NCBI GenBank assembly: GCA_003640385.1
Contig: RCAB01000411.1
Span: 1 to 57,554, forward strand
Reading direction: 5' to 3'
DNA from: Setaria digitata
Taxonomy: Eukaryota; Nematoda; Chromadorea; Rhabditida; Setariidae
DNA length: 57,554 bases
This document shows positions 22,861 through 36,244 of this stretch, piece by piece. Position 1 is the first letter of the stretch; each line of letters begins with the position of its first letter. A program made the translations under genes and the position numbers. Below the pieces are notes generated by a model. That model had not been told where the DNA came from. It saw nothing but the letters and a program-made list of their open reading frames with translations, and searched no databases.

Positions 22861-25800
22861 TTTCCTCTCTTCAACCGAACGGCTCTCAAAACGCATCCAT
22901 CCTGACAGGTTGACAGACACACAGACAGACAGTTGAGACACAGCCGGACACAGAGACTGTCAGACAGATGGGCAGGAACAGAGAGAGAGAGAGAGAGAGA
23001 GGGGGGAGTGAGAGAGGGATGCCGCAGCGCGCCCACAATGAAAGCCTTCAGTGGCCTGTGCTGTAGCCGAAGACAAGTTGTGGTAAGCACATTGGGTCTT
23101 AGCACGAATGAATGTATTAGCTGTGGGATGAGCAGTTTCTGTTGCAGCTTTAAGAATATTTAAATATTGACCGTGTTTAGGCGAAGCCAGATGATCGAGT
23201 GACACTTTTATGTGAGGGAGTGGATCATTTTGGGATGTCTCGGGAATTCCCGTGTTTAGTAGGTGCTTGGTTCTATAATGTTTAATTACGAAATATCATG
23301 GACATTTGTGGATAGTTAGATATAAAATGGTGTCCTCTTATGGGATATCTTGGATACATCCAGTAGATGTTGTGGAAGTATTTTTGATTCGACCGGTAAT
23401 CTCCAGCTACGGGATATGTTCAGATAAATTGAAAGATTTTATGGAATATCCTCGACATATCCACATTCAGGAAGTATTTAATTCCGGAAATGAACTATTA
23501 TTTCAAAAAAAAGAAAAAAGATCACTCATTACCGATTAATTTCTTTTTCATTTGTAAGCAATTAATGAAGAAGTAGCAAAGAAATGAGAAAATTATTTAG
23601 CCAGAGTACTTCTTTTTTTTTTTATTTCATTCTATTTTCTGTTTTTTTTTTTGTAAATTTTGACTAATAGAAGATACATGTAATGATTACCTGCTGCTGA
23701 AAATTTATTGAGGGAAAAAAAAGCAGCTCCTGACATTATATGATAAAAAAAAATTTGAATATTTTAGAGAAAAAAAAACAGTTGTAAATTTTGATGTTAA
23801 AAGTCGAATTATTTGCGTTATTAAAAAAAAAAAAAAAAAAAGTAGCAGAAAAAAATTTCTCTTTTTTTGCTTTTTTAAATTTATTTTAAGCAAAACAGTA
23901 ACAAATTAAAATCTACGCATTATTTTTCCAACCTTATTGCTATGATTTTCTTTTTTCTTTTTTGACAAATTTTAGTTGATCTTTTCAGCCCCACTTCTTA
24001 TATTGCTGGAAATTATATACTATAAGTATTATGTCAATAAAATAAATTAATACTCAATTAAAATTGTATCTTAAACTGCTCCTAATTATTGTAGCGTTAT
24101 TTATTTAATGTTTATTTGTTTTTTTTTTCTTAAATAAGGAAAAAAAAAGCATTACATAATATGATGAAGAAAGGAATGACATAAATGTGATAGTTTTAAG
24201 TGGCGTAATAAAATCATTCTCGACATGTTTCACCTCTTTTTATTCGTTATTCGCTTTTCTTCTCGATTCCTAATTTGTTTTCCTAACTTTCCTTTTAATT
24301 AATCATTACTTTTTTTGAAATTAATTACACATGTATTTATGTTTCTCATTCAAACATGACCCTACGTAGTTTATCCGTCAGTTGATATTATAGAAGCATA
24401 ATTTAATAATTGGAAATAATTAGATGAGTCGTAATTGGATTCCTTTTGTTCGCAAATTTTTTCATATCATCCCATTTTGAGGTAAAAAGAACTTTTTGAT
24501 TTCGAGGTAAAACTTTTTTTCTAAAAAACTTTTAGAAATTAGAAATTTGCAGTGAGCATAGATGAAAACAAAGAGGAGAGGATATTTTCGAACATTTTAT
24601 CTGTAGTTACACGTGTATTTGTTTTACATCGAGTAAATTTCCCTACCTCTCTCCCGAGATATCCCGTAACTTTCAAAGATATGAAAGACATTAGGAAGGA
24701 ATAAACCCAAAAAAGAAAGTTGGCCTGAAAATTAAGTTAATTAACAATTACCTATCATTTCTCATCTCTGAAGGAATGGGAGAGAAATGTTCGAACTTAT
24801 TAGTAGATAAACAGTACTGAACAATTTTTTTTCTTCCTTTTGATAATTTGATAAGATTTAGAAGTTAGTATTATTTAGAATTTAGATTTAGAACTTTTAA
24901 TTAGTTTAATAACAATCATTAATTGCTGTAAAATAGATAACTGGGAGAATAAAAAAAGAACGTGAAATATAAGCCGCTTACGTTTAATCTAATATGATAC
25001 CATATCATACTACCAGTGACATGTAAATTATCAAACAACACAAATGGTATTTACGATAATTAGGTGATGGTTACGTGATGAATGATTGAGGACTACGTGT
25101 TACGTGATTTTCGTGATGATTACAACGAAATGGATGATAATTAAAAGAAAACGAAAAAAAGGAATAAATGACGGTGAAAGCGAAATATAACTTCACTGTC
25201 ATTCTTTTCTCATTAAATTATTTTTATATTTCAGAGCAAACAGAAGCTAATTTTGGAAGTTAGAGAATGGAAATAATAAATTATCGGAAGATCGAGAAAG
25301 TATGCTGTTCGAAATTATGAAATGCCATTAACACTTCTAACAAAATATTTTATTTATTAATTAATAAAGAATCATAATATTTCATTTAAACATTTGGCGA
25401 TAAACAATTTTAGCAAATGGACATTTAGCAAAATCCATACAAATTACGGGCTCAGAAATGTAATTTATTTCGAAAATTAGTGTTATTACTATTATTGTTT
25501 ATATGATTTTGTTATTATTATAGTTATTAAAAGTGATTAAATTCCTACTCAGTCATTTTGTGATATTTGACTAAAAATAATCATAATTATTTCATTTAAG
25601 CATTTGACGATAACTATAATAATGATTAGAAGAAATCCTTCAACTCCATGCTAATTAGTCAATAATTTAATTACTGAATAATTGTGGATATGGAACAAGC
25701 TATAAAATTATTATTTTTTTCTTTTGAACAATAGAAAATACCAGAAATATCGTACCGCGATATCTCAGGCTCAAAATTATTCTCGCTTATCCAAGCTGGA

Positions 25801-26505
25801 TAATTTCCATCCATTCGTAATTGGTTAAAAAAAAAAAAAAAAGTGTCAGTTTTTCATCAGAGGACAATTTTTGCTCTTTTTGAAAATTGTACTAACTGAT
25901 TTAGAGGATCAAAGATTATTGGTAGTTCCCGAAGTGTGTCAAAAGTACCTATGACCTTTTATTTCGATAAAAAAAAAAAAAAGAAAAGAAATTAAAAAGT
26001 AATGTTTCAAAAATTTTTCACCTTTTTTTTTTGTTATCACTAAATTAACAATTGCTAGTAATTACAATTAGCAGTAAATTGTATAAGTTTTTGTTTTCTT
26101 TTTTAATTATTCATTCTGCAATTAATTATTTTAATAACAACAACAATGATAAAAAAAATACTTCTCTTATCGGTATAAATTTATAAAATGTTTTTCTTAT
26201 TTCTCATCACTCAATAGCAATTAACAATTAATAACAGCCTGTATGAGTTTTTTTTTTTTGTAATTATTCAATTATATTTTAATGAATTACTTACTATTCC
26301 TCACTCATTCATTTTCCGTTTGTAATAATTGGTAATAAATGGATACTGATAACATATCATTAGTAATGAACCACAATTAATATATGCCATAAATTATCAT
26401 AATTGATCAAATTTTTTGCCATTTTGGGGTGAAAAAAAAAAAATTAAATAGAAGAAAAGATCTTGAAAAAAGCAAAAAAACAAACAAAAAAACGAAAATG
26501 ATAAA

Positions 26506-26511
26506 TTTATT
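26506..26511 (-). terminator. Candidate poly(A) signal of the CAP gene
   Basis: AATAAA on the minus strand about 55 bases past the stop codon. Such hexamers are frequent by chance in this AT-rich DNA. Confidence 0.45.
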
Positions 26512-26566
26512 AAGAGGTTTTTTTCTGAAAAAGTTCAATACCCGCTTATCATTAATCTTATCATAA

Positions 26567-29500
26567 TTAATTGAGGCCAAGTTTATTAGCATTTAAATCG
26601 AGATCAGCTTGTTGTTTCGTTGTTGATATTGGCGCAAAGCAAAGACCCTGAGAGCAGGCTGATGCATCTGATGGACAATCACTACATCGTGGCTTATCAC
26701 CAGCCCATGTAAATGCTGGTATCTTTAAAAAAAATAATTAAAAATGATAATTTCTTATCATTATTTAGAAATATTTGTTTATGTAATTTAAAATGATTAA
26801 TTATACAATTGAGAATTATTAATCTTTTAGCGTTATTTATTGTAACACTTTTTTGCTTCCTGTCATATTCCTTTACAAAATTTATTTTAATTTGAAATTT
26901 TTGATTTCATATGAATATGATTAGTGATTGTTTATTATAAATGAAATTTAAAATTAAAAAAAAAAAAAGAAAATAAAAGAAAAAATAAAAACTTACTGGA
27001 AAAAAACCTTCTCGTGTGATATAAACGGTATTTCCTGGAGGATTATAATGGCAAACAAAAATGTTTCGATGGCCACGATTTCGAATGCCCAAAATATCAC
27101 GACATTTGGCGTAACCACAGCCAAGCAAGTTTGTTTCAGACCAAACTACCTGAAAATAATAGAGATGTAATTAATTGGCTAAGTTTCTTTTGTTAATTAA
27201 TATCAATATCATGCACAGACAGAGACACACAGAAAGAAATGGCAAGAATGAAGAAAGATAATGTTGAAAGAGGTAAATTTGTTTCAGATCAAATTATCTT
27301 AAAATAATAGAAATTTAATTAATTAACGGAATTCGCTAAATTAATATTATCTCATACACATAGACAAGACACAAATACGTAAAAAAAGGAGTTGAGTAGG
27401 GGAAAATAATGTTGAAATTTTGGTTAAATTTTAAAAAGAAGAAGAATTGTATAAAAGTGAAACTTTACTTTCTTGTCCTTTATTTATTTTTTTTGAGTTA
27501 GTGATAAAAATTATAAATATCAGACAAAATTAAATGAAGGAAGAAATTATAGAAAAGGATGAAAATTTGTAATATATTCAATTGTTATCTCAAAAATATC
27601 TAATAGAACTAATTAATATTAATAAAAAAATTATCACATCATGTTAATTTATATTATAGCTATCAAGCATACATTATTTATATGTGCTATTTGTTTGTTT
27701 TTAATAAGTGATTATTTCGATATTATATTAACAATATTGACTATCCATCTTTCATATTAGTATAAATCAGTGATATAGCCATTTATCATTGGTAATTGAT
27801 AAGACTATTATAGTGCTAATCTACAATAAGGATGTATGATTGTAGTTAATCAACTTATAACATTATTATTACTAGTGATAATAGTATATATAATAATCAA
27901 AATATCTGATCATTTAAACACAAACTATGATATGATCATAATATAACTATGATATCGAAATGAAATGAATTGATATTTGAAATGATCTGACTGTTGCATG
28001 ATTGCAATCCATGACTATGACGATATAATATCATGAAACTGAAACAAATGAAACTTTCTAAAATCATGATTAATGATGATAATGAATGAAAAATACCTGA
28101 ACATAATGTCCACAACAATGTTTATATGCATGTTGACAATCGCAGCTTGAATCGTATACTTCGTTAAACCAACGTGATACTGCTTCCGTATAATTCGAAT
28201 ATGGTGCTGCCCAAATATTTTCGCCAATATTCACTCGATCATTACTATGTCTATAATTAGTTTAATTAAGCAATTAATAATTAATTGGGATTAATTAAGT
28301 CATTTCCTGATTAAATGCTTAATGAAAATATGCACATACTTATGAGGCAATTAAAATTGGTAACTATATTTTGAATATTATGTAAAGTATTTCTAATTTT
28401 AACATTAGTTTCCTAATGTTTTCAAGCATATGATTATTAATAATAGTTGGAATAATTGAAATGCAGACATATGGTAATTAAAATAAGCAAATTTTAGTTC
28501 ACAGATTTTGCAAATTTAAATATATATTTCCGATCAGCAGTTTTCATCCAATTTTTTTTTATTAAAATTTAGTCAGAAAAAATGAATTTCTTTTTTCGAT
28601 AAAACAAATATTTGGTACATTCATTTTTTGGCATTAAATAGTTGGTTGTTATTATTATTAAAACATTTCTTTTCTTAAACTAATTTTTCTTTTTTTTTTG
28701 AAAATTCTTTTAATTAATTAAACCAAGCAATTATACTGTTGTGGTTGATAAAGTTTGTAAAATTTTCAACTCCAAAAACAAAAAAAAAAGAAAGAATAGT
28801 TTTAAATAACAACTGCAATTGATCGTTATTTGTTCTAATTGTTGTAATTTGAAAATTTATAAATAATTACTATAATCGATCGTTACTTGCTCTAATCATT
28901 GTAATTTAAAAGTTTATTAAAATAAGTAGCTAGCAACTGATAATTAAATTAACTTAATTAGCAAACTATATTTGTGTGTATGATATGTTTTATGGAAAGG
29001 ACTTGCTTTATTAAGAATTAAATTTAATTTGCAAAGTTTTTCAAAAATATCGAATGAAAGAATGAAAAAAAAAAGAAGTAGAGAAAATCATTATAACCAA
29101 TCGTCATTTCCTACAATCACTGTAATTAATCATGATTTTTATTTTTTCCTTTACCGAAAATCACATCTATTGGCGTGTCGTTGGGCGCTCATCGCCAATT
29201 CGTCTGACCAATGCATTAAACGCATATCAGTTGCCGGTACCTAAAGTGTAAAATTAAAATTTTCATTTCAATTCATTTATTCTACTTAAAACATCAAAGC
29301 AAATATTTTTATACGTGCGCTTATGATAATATCTGTTTACGTACGTGCGCTACGTGTCTTATAGTTTCATTTTTGTTCATCAGAATGTCGTCATGTGACA
29401 TTCTTTTGAAAACATCCTGTATCTACGTATGTAGGTGAAATGTAATCTCAACACTTCTCACATTCCCCTATCACCTATCATTAATTTACAAAGAATTCTA

Positions 29501-30263
29501 CGTACGTGACATCACGTACGTTTTATATTTGTATGATGAAATTTGGTGAGCATTGTTTGTTTTCCTCTCATTCAATATTTACAAATAGTATAAACTTTTA
29601 CAATGATAATATCGCTTGCATATACATTCGTGATCTTTATAACATCTAAATTGCATTTATAAAAAAAAAAAGAAAAAAAAAGAAACTGTGTAAGTTTCTT
29701 TTTTATAACAAATTTAACAAATGCAACTACCTGTAAGGTGCTAATAAATAAACACAAAACATACAATTCTTCGAAGTCTGTTATGCTCGTTAGTTACAAT
29801 TTCCTTCATATGATCATTTAAGGGTTCGGAATAAATTAACATGTTAGAATATGAATTTGGTGATAAATGATAATATGATGATAATCGTTTTACGCGTACA
29901 CGTATTTGTCGTCCTGAAAAACAAAGGAAAAAATAGCAAAAAAAAAAAAAAAATCCATTAACAATATTGTAATTTAAAATATAATTGTACTCTTTTTTTT
30001 TTCCAAAGCAATTTTATCATCATTTTATCACCATTTATAATCATAAAATAATTGTAATTTTTGAACTGATTTTTTTTTTTTATTGCTAGAATTTTTTTAA
30101 ATTAAGAAAACAAGATTTTTTATATTCTATTTTATTTATACACACCAAGAATGCGATAATTAGGTTCGCTAGGTGAAATTACTGCTTGCATATCATTAAA
30201 ATTATCACCACCGGTTGATAAAAAATACATTGAGTTGATCCAGAGGAGTAAAAAACAATTCAT
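26567..30263 (-). CDS. lon-1: Secreted CAP/SCP-domain protein, probable LON-1 orthologue
   Basis: Six exons: 30146-30263, 29765-29913, 29155-29240, 28097-28250, 26997-27149, 26567-26722 (816 nt, 271 aa, phases agree). A hydrophobic start (MNCFLLLWINSMYFL) is a likely signal peptide. A basic stretch follows, then the CAP fold (about 75-215): EHNRLRRIVPATDM, WSDELAMSAQRHANRC, NIGENIWAAP, GHYVQVVWSETN and FVCHYNPPGN, including the conserved His and Glu cavity residues. A Cys-rich tail (CSDCPSDASACSQGLC) ends the protein. The symbol is inferred from the tail and from linkage; in C. elegans, LON-1 is a CAP protein that limits body length downstream of DBL-1/TGF-beta signalling. A generic venom-allergen-like CAP protein is the alternative. 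A candidate trans-splice acceptor (CTTTTAG) precedes 30277. Confidence 0.88.
29311..29525. promoter_or_regulatory. Intronic cluster of CGTACGTG / ACGTG motifs
   Basis: Within the intron between CAP exons 29765-29913 and 29155-29240 there are four groups: TACGTGCGC (29312), TACGTACGTGCGCTACGTG (29338-29356), CTACGTATG (about 29423) and an inverted repeat ACGTACGTGA/CA/TCACGTACGT (29500-29521). ACGTG is the core bound by bHLH-PAS (for example HIF-type) and some bZIP factors. Function is inference. Confidence 0.35.
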
Positions 30264-31570
30264 TGTTATACGGTTTGCTAAAAGAGTGAATAATTTGTAA
30301 CAAAAAAAAAATTACTTAAATTATCAAAAAATAAGAAAAAAAAAAGTTAAATAAAAAAAAAAAAAAGAAACGAACTGATAAAAATAGCAATCGTACATTA
30401 ACAATAATAATTAAAGAAATAATATTGTTGCTCTGGAAGTTTGATCAATTGATTTTTAAATAATTTATTTCCTATCAGATCATTTAAAATAAATATCATC
30501 TACAAGTAATAATTTATTGATAAATTATCAACTGCAATAATTATGATAAATGATGACTGCATTTCTGCACTAATGTTAGTTAAAATTTAAAATATTCTGA
30601 GTTAAAAGGGAAAACAGAGAAAATAGGAAAAAATCATTGTAATATTTCTGGATGTCAGTCATTCATTTGAACTAATTTTTCTCTCTATTTAAGTTCTTGT
30701 TTCCTGTACTTAATTACTGCTCATTTATTTGATTCTAATTTTCCTTCGCAAATTTGATACGACAAGAATGATGCCTTTATCATTTTAAACTGTTTCATTT
30801 TATTTTTTATCCGTTTTTGCCCTTAATTAATTGCTGATTTAATCAGATTATAATTTCAAATTGTTTCAATTAAAAAAAAAAAATTAAAAAAGCGTATTTA
30901 TTTATTAACCTTTTTCTCTTTTATTAAAATACCCATTTTTTGGCATATTATTTTTTTCCTTTTTTGTGATGTTTTTCTTTTTTCCTAAAATAAAAAGAAT
31001 GAATATTTTAAGGAATATTTTATTTAAAATCAAAGTATTTTAAAATCCATTGCACACAATAATTTCCCTCATGGCATATGGCTAATTATTTTAAATTAAT
31101 ACTTCAAATATTGCAACTGTGAAGGGATTAAATTCTCATGCAGAACATTATTTAAAATTTCACCTTTTTCTCCAAACTAAATCTTTTTTTTTCGAAATGA
31201 TTAATTAATGTTATTTTTGAAAAGACAAATATTCCGAAAGATCTGACACAAATAAAAAAAAAAAACACTAACATTTTACTAAATTCAGTACGATCCAATT
31301 TGCTCAATATTTATATCACGATGAATGAATTTTGGTTAAAACTAATTTAATGGTAATTTTTTTTTCTTTTCTGATCAATTACGTCATAAAACTTAGTGCT
31401 TACACGTAAAACACGTCGTTCCAGTCGTGTGAAATTAGCAGTATTTACGATTATTTATTAATGAATTCATTGCTTTCTCCTAATTTTGCCTTACATTTCA
31501 ATTCCTATTATATACAGTTAATTACATTCACCGATTAATGTATCTTTTTTTGACTGTAGTTATGGCATTA

Positions 31571-31710
31571 TATATATATATATATAATAATCGTAAATAA
31601 ATAAGTGGATCTATATATATATATATATAGATCCATTTATTATATATTACATATATATATATATACATATATATGTGTAATATATAATATATATATATAT
31701 ATATGTATAC
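31571..31710. repeat. TA-repeat block with perfect 28-bp palindrome
   Basis: (TA)n runs separated by short unique segments. Positions 31607-31634 form a perfect palindrome with GGATC at one end, GATCC at the other and a TA core. Extending outward it stays symmetric over roughly 40 bases with one mismatch. Confidence 0.85.
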
Positions 31711-32221
31711 ATATAATTGTAATAATAATAGTAAGAAATCAGAGAATTTTATTCTCTAATGTCTCGACAAGTATTAAAAATTAGTTTGTAATTTAAAAAA
31801 AAAAAAAAAAGGAAAAAATGTAACTTAAAAAGGAAAGAATAAAAAATAAATGAAAAAAAAAAAGAGAATGTAAATTGCTCTATTCAACATTATTTTGATT
31901 TCCGTTCGCTAAGCTAAAATGAACGATTACATCTGATTGACTTAAAAAATCCTGCAAAAATTTTCATTTTTAATTTTTTACATTTCTTTTTATTTGTTTA
32001 ACAAACAAGAAAGAAAAAAACAAAATTTAAAGAAAATTAAAATTTCATCAGACCTTTTTATCTATCTTCGAAAAAATTAAGAAATAAGTAAATAAAAAAG
32101 AAATCAAGTGTAAATCACTGATAATTATCATATATTAGACTTATTTTTGCTTTACTAATGATAATGATAACAACAATAATAGCAATATTACACTATGTTA
32201 GTAATAATGGCAATAACAAAC

Positions 32222-32385
32222 ATAATAGTAATAATAATAATAAATAATAAAAATGCTAATAATAATAAATGATAAATAATAATAAATAATAATAATAATA
32301 GATAATAATAATAAATAATAATGATAAATAATAATAAATAATAATAATAAATACTAATAATAAATAATAATAATAAATAATATCT
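32222..32385. repeat. Imperfect AAT/AATAAATAAT array
   Basis: About 160 bp of AAT units interrupted by AAAT, making 7- and 10-base higher-order units. The Tyr/Leu/Ile frame on the minus strand over it is a repeat product. Confidence 0.85.
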
Positions 32386-34902
32386 TAATAACAATCATTA
32401 TAATATGATCATATCATCCAAAAATTTCTCGCCTTCCGCATCAATTTTATTTTATTCTCTTTTTTTTAAATTTATTTTAAAATTTAAAAAAAAAAAACCT
32501 AAAATAATGATATCGCAATTAATCGTCGTGTCCACGTGTATATGTAAGCGTGCACACGCATCCGCAAGTCGATGCTGTCGTCTTATCGTCTACTAAAACA
32601 AAATATGCCATTTTTAAATGTCGCCGTTATTTGTCACATTACATTTAAAAAAAAAAAAAACGTTTGAGAAATAAGTTAAACGGAAATGCTAACTCCGCCC
32701 GTTTTTCTTTTCTTCTCTTTTATTTTTAAATTTCCATTAGAGTAAAATTTGAGTAATTAAGTTCTTTTGTTTTTCACGGCCAAAATAAAAAATTAATAAT
32801 TCGGAAAAAAACGATAAATATTCGAAAAATTTTATGAAAAAAGTGATTTTACTTTTGAGATGTAAAAAAAATAAAAATATGAAACAAAAAAAAAGGATAG
32901 AAATTTCAAACTTGTAAATAAAATTCAACGAAACGTTTATGACCGGAAATCAAAAAAGAAGAAAAAAGAAAAAGAAAACCAAAAAAAGAACAGAAATGTT
33001 AAATACGCAAGAAAATTTAATGAAATATTTATGACCGGAAATTTTACAATTAATAATGTGTAAATTTTCGAAACTTTTTCAGTTAGTTGTTTTTAATTTT
33101 TTAATAAATTGTTAAAAAAAAATTTTTTTTTGTAAACAAAAATCATTGTTGGCTTATTATTGCATTTTAAATTTTTAATTTTAATTCATTTGTTATGTTA
33201 AATGCAGGAAGCAATGCAACAAATCCGGAAGCTTCTTACGTTTTTATACCAAAATATTTTTTACTTATAAAAAATCTTGCAGTGATAGCTTATACATTAT
33301 ATTGAGCCAAATCTGGCTGATAGTGCCATATGAAATAAAAGCTAATTAATTATCTAACAAACTTTTAATCCTTATTACCAGTATTCTAAAAGTCGATAAT
33401 TACGGATGTAATTGATATTTAAAAAAAAAAATAAATAAATGAATAAATGAAAAATTAACTTCCTGTTTTAAATCAATATTTTTACAATTTGCGCATAACC
33501 CTTTGATAGTATTTTGGTAAGAAAAGCTTTCCTGAATGAATATTAGTTGAAAAGAAATTATTTAATAAATTAAATTTTTAAAGCGTGTAAATTTTTTTAC
33601 AATTTGAAAACTGTTTCATAAATTTTATTTTTCTATTCAACTTCTGGCTTACCTGTAATTCCTGTTTCTCGGATCATTTTCGGATTTAAGCTAAGCCAAA
33701 CAACTTGAAACAATCATTCGCTATTCCGCCATTGAAATGATATTTAATGTCTTTTTTTCGAGTAAATTTTAAGCAGCTTAAAATTCAATATTTTTTAATT
33801 CGTCCAATGGAATGTTTTCTGTTTTTCTTTTTTCTGAAAATTTTTTATTTCTCTTTTTTTTTTTTTTTGTTTTTTAAAGACTTTTTTCTTGGATGAAAAA
33901 GACAGAAAAAAATTTTTATCATTTAAAGAATAAAGACATCTCTTTTTTTCCTCTCCTCTCCCTCATCTAGTACTTTTTCCTTTCGTTTCTTTTCTGAATT
34001 CAAATTAAAATTTTGGAAGTAATAACTTAAAAGCAGTTGCTTGGATGAGAAAAAAGAAAAGAAAAATAAATGGAATGAACTAGTGAGGATATAAATGGAT
34101 AGATTTTAAGGCAATAAAAAAGGTCCGTTTTTTTAATTTACAATCAAATTAATTATAATCAGAATTTTCTCAAAAAATTTATTTATTTATTTTTTTTATT
34201 TCATCCATTGTAAAAAAAAAAAAAAAACAGAAAAAATGATGAAATTTCATGAAATTTTTTTTTATCAAAAATTTCGCATGAATGATATCATTCCTTTACG
34301 AATGAGTTTTTTAAATATATATAAATTTTTTTAGTCAATACCTTTTATTGAAATTTATTTAATTATCACCATTATTTTTAAAAAAAAAAAAAAGAAAAAT
34401 TAATTTCTTGGCATAAATTTGAATTTGTTGTATTTCATTTATCTTGTTCATTGTTTTCTCTGATAGGTAAAGAAAGCAAAGATATTATAAATTAATAGAT
34501 ATATTAACTTATCGTAAATTTAATTGGAAAGTATGAAATATTTTATCACAAAAATCATTTCCCCCAACAAAAATATCCTTTTCCAAATCTAAAATAAAAT
34601 AATGAATTATTAACAATTTCATTTTTCAAATTCAATATTTCGAAAATCTTTTTTTTTAAAAAAAAAAACTTTTTTTTGCATTTTCCACATACAGTATCAC
34701 AAATAAAAATTAATTAGATGTGCAATAAGATGATTTTTTTTTTTGCTGAAATATTAAAAGAAAAAAAAAAATTGGTTATAGTGCTTTTTCATAAAAATTT
34801 AGCAAATAATTTTATAAAGAACAAAATTTTCTGAATTTTATTTTTTTTGAAAAAAAAAAAATGTTTTTTTCCTCGAGGCTGAAATTTTTTCCCAATTCAT
34901 TC

Positions 34903-34938
<36 letters not shown>

Positions 34939-36214
34939 AACCTATTCATTCGAAAGAACAAAATTAAAAAAATGATTATTCCAAATGATTAATTAAAAAT
35001 ATGAAAACTTATTAACCTGAATTATAAATCGAAAGGCGAAAAAAGAGCGCGAAATATCGTTGTTTATTTGTGCGTTTCCATAAATTAATTAATTATAAAA
35101 TTTATTAATCAATAAACTTCACAGATTACATTTAAATTTTTTCAAATTGTTGGTCAGCTTTTTTTTTTTTTTTTAATTTTCCATAAATATTCTTTCAAAG
35201 AAGCAATAGCATAATCATGAACTTTGTCATTTCCGAATACTGTACGAGAGTTTGTTAAGTTTGTTTGACAGTTCAAGAATCAACAATGAAATTTATGTGT
35301 TTAAAAGTTGAAATAATTGCTAGACAAGATTATGTGACCTTCCAGTGTCATTAAAAATATTTGCAGCATTTCTTTCTGGTTAAAAAAAAAAAAAAAATAA
35401 AGGAAGGAATAAAATTAACTCAAGAAATGAAATCGAGAATGGCATTACTATCACATAATTGAAACAAATGTTCAGTATTTGTTTATTTCATTATCTTTTT
35501 ATGTTTTTTTTTTTTTTTTTTTGTATTTAAAATTTTTTTTCAAAAATAAAATTCTAAAAAAAATTTAGCATTTAATTCAGTTGAGTGTTTATTTAATATA
35601 ATCCAGATAAAAGCTTAGTGAAAATTTAAAAATGAAAAGGGAAAGTTCCAGTTAAGTCTATGATATCGGCCAAAATAATGAGAAAATGCTTTACTTAAAA
35701 TAAACAAACTGAAAGAGATCAAAAATGAAATTTAAATTGAAATTTAATTAAAGCAAATTATTTTTCAAAGTGTTATTTAAGAAACAAATAAATTGGAACA
35801 AATGGAAAATTAATTTAAAATTAAAATTTAATTAAAAGAAATCATCTTCCAAAATACGAACATCAACCCAAAACGATTATATTAGAGTAATCTTTTTTAA
35901 CAAATTTTGCATGTTAATTGATATAATTAAGGAAAATATTTCCGGAATGCATTTCAACTTTACAAATTTCAATTTCTCTTGAATGGTAAAAAGAAAAATA
36001 TTGCTGCGATTAAATTATTTTAAAATGGTGTGGAAATTTAGCCAATGAATTCCTAAAAAGTCATTTTAAAAATGAATACAATTCAGAAAACATAATATTA
36101 ATTGAAAACATAAAAAATAACAAAATTTTAATTAGTATAAAAAAAATAATCTATGCATGCATAAATTATTATTTGGTTTTGAAATATCTACGTCATTCCT
36201 TGAGTTTTCATAGT

Positions 36215-36244
36215 AAATTCTATATATATATATATATAGAATTT
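36215..36244. repeat. Perfect 30-bp TA palindrome
   Basis: AAATTC, a TA core, then GAATTT: a perfect inverted repeat with the same plan as the one at 31607-31634. Confidence 0.85.

Larger units (their letters stand above)
19661..26500. other. Intergenic region between cbp-1 and the CAP gene
   Basis: About 6.8 kb with no recognisable protein. It includes the upstream (promoter) side of cbp-1 (19661-21100), a degenerate satellite, a mosaic microsatellite, a polypurine tract and a GC-richer patch at 23015-23165. From 23200 to 26500 it is plain AT-rich DNA with A/T homopolymers. The 323-codon frame at 21970-22941 (-) is the complement of the purine tract and is not called as a gene. Confidence 0.6.

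Noticed and set aside
21970..22941. 323-codon open frame on the minus strand
   Set aside because: It is the complement of the polypurine tract; a Leu/Ser/Phe-only composition without splice sites or motifs shows absence of stops by base bias.
22933..23163. Plus-strand frame containing MKAFSGLCCSRRQ
   Set aside because: A possible start and donor exist, but no downstream plus-strand exon could be found for 23 kb; kept only as a remark in the purine-tract finding.
32188..32394. Tyr/Leu/Ile-rich frame resembling a membrane peptide
   Set aside because: Direct translation of the AAT-type repeat array.
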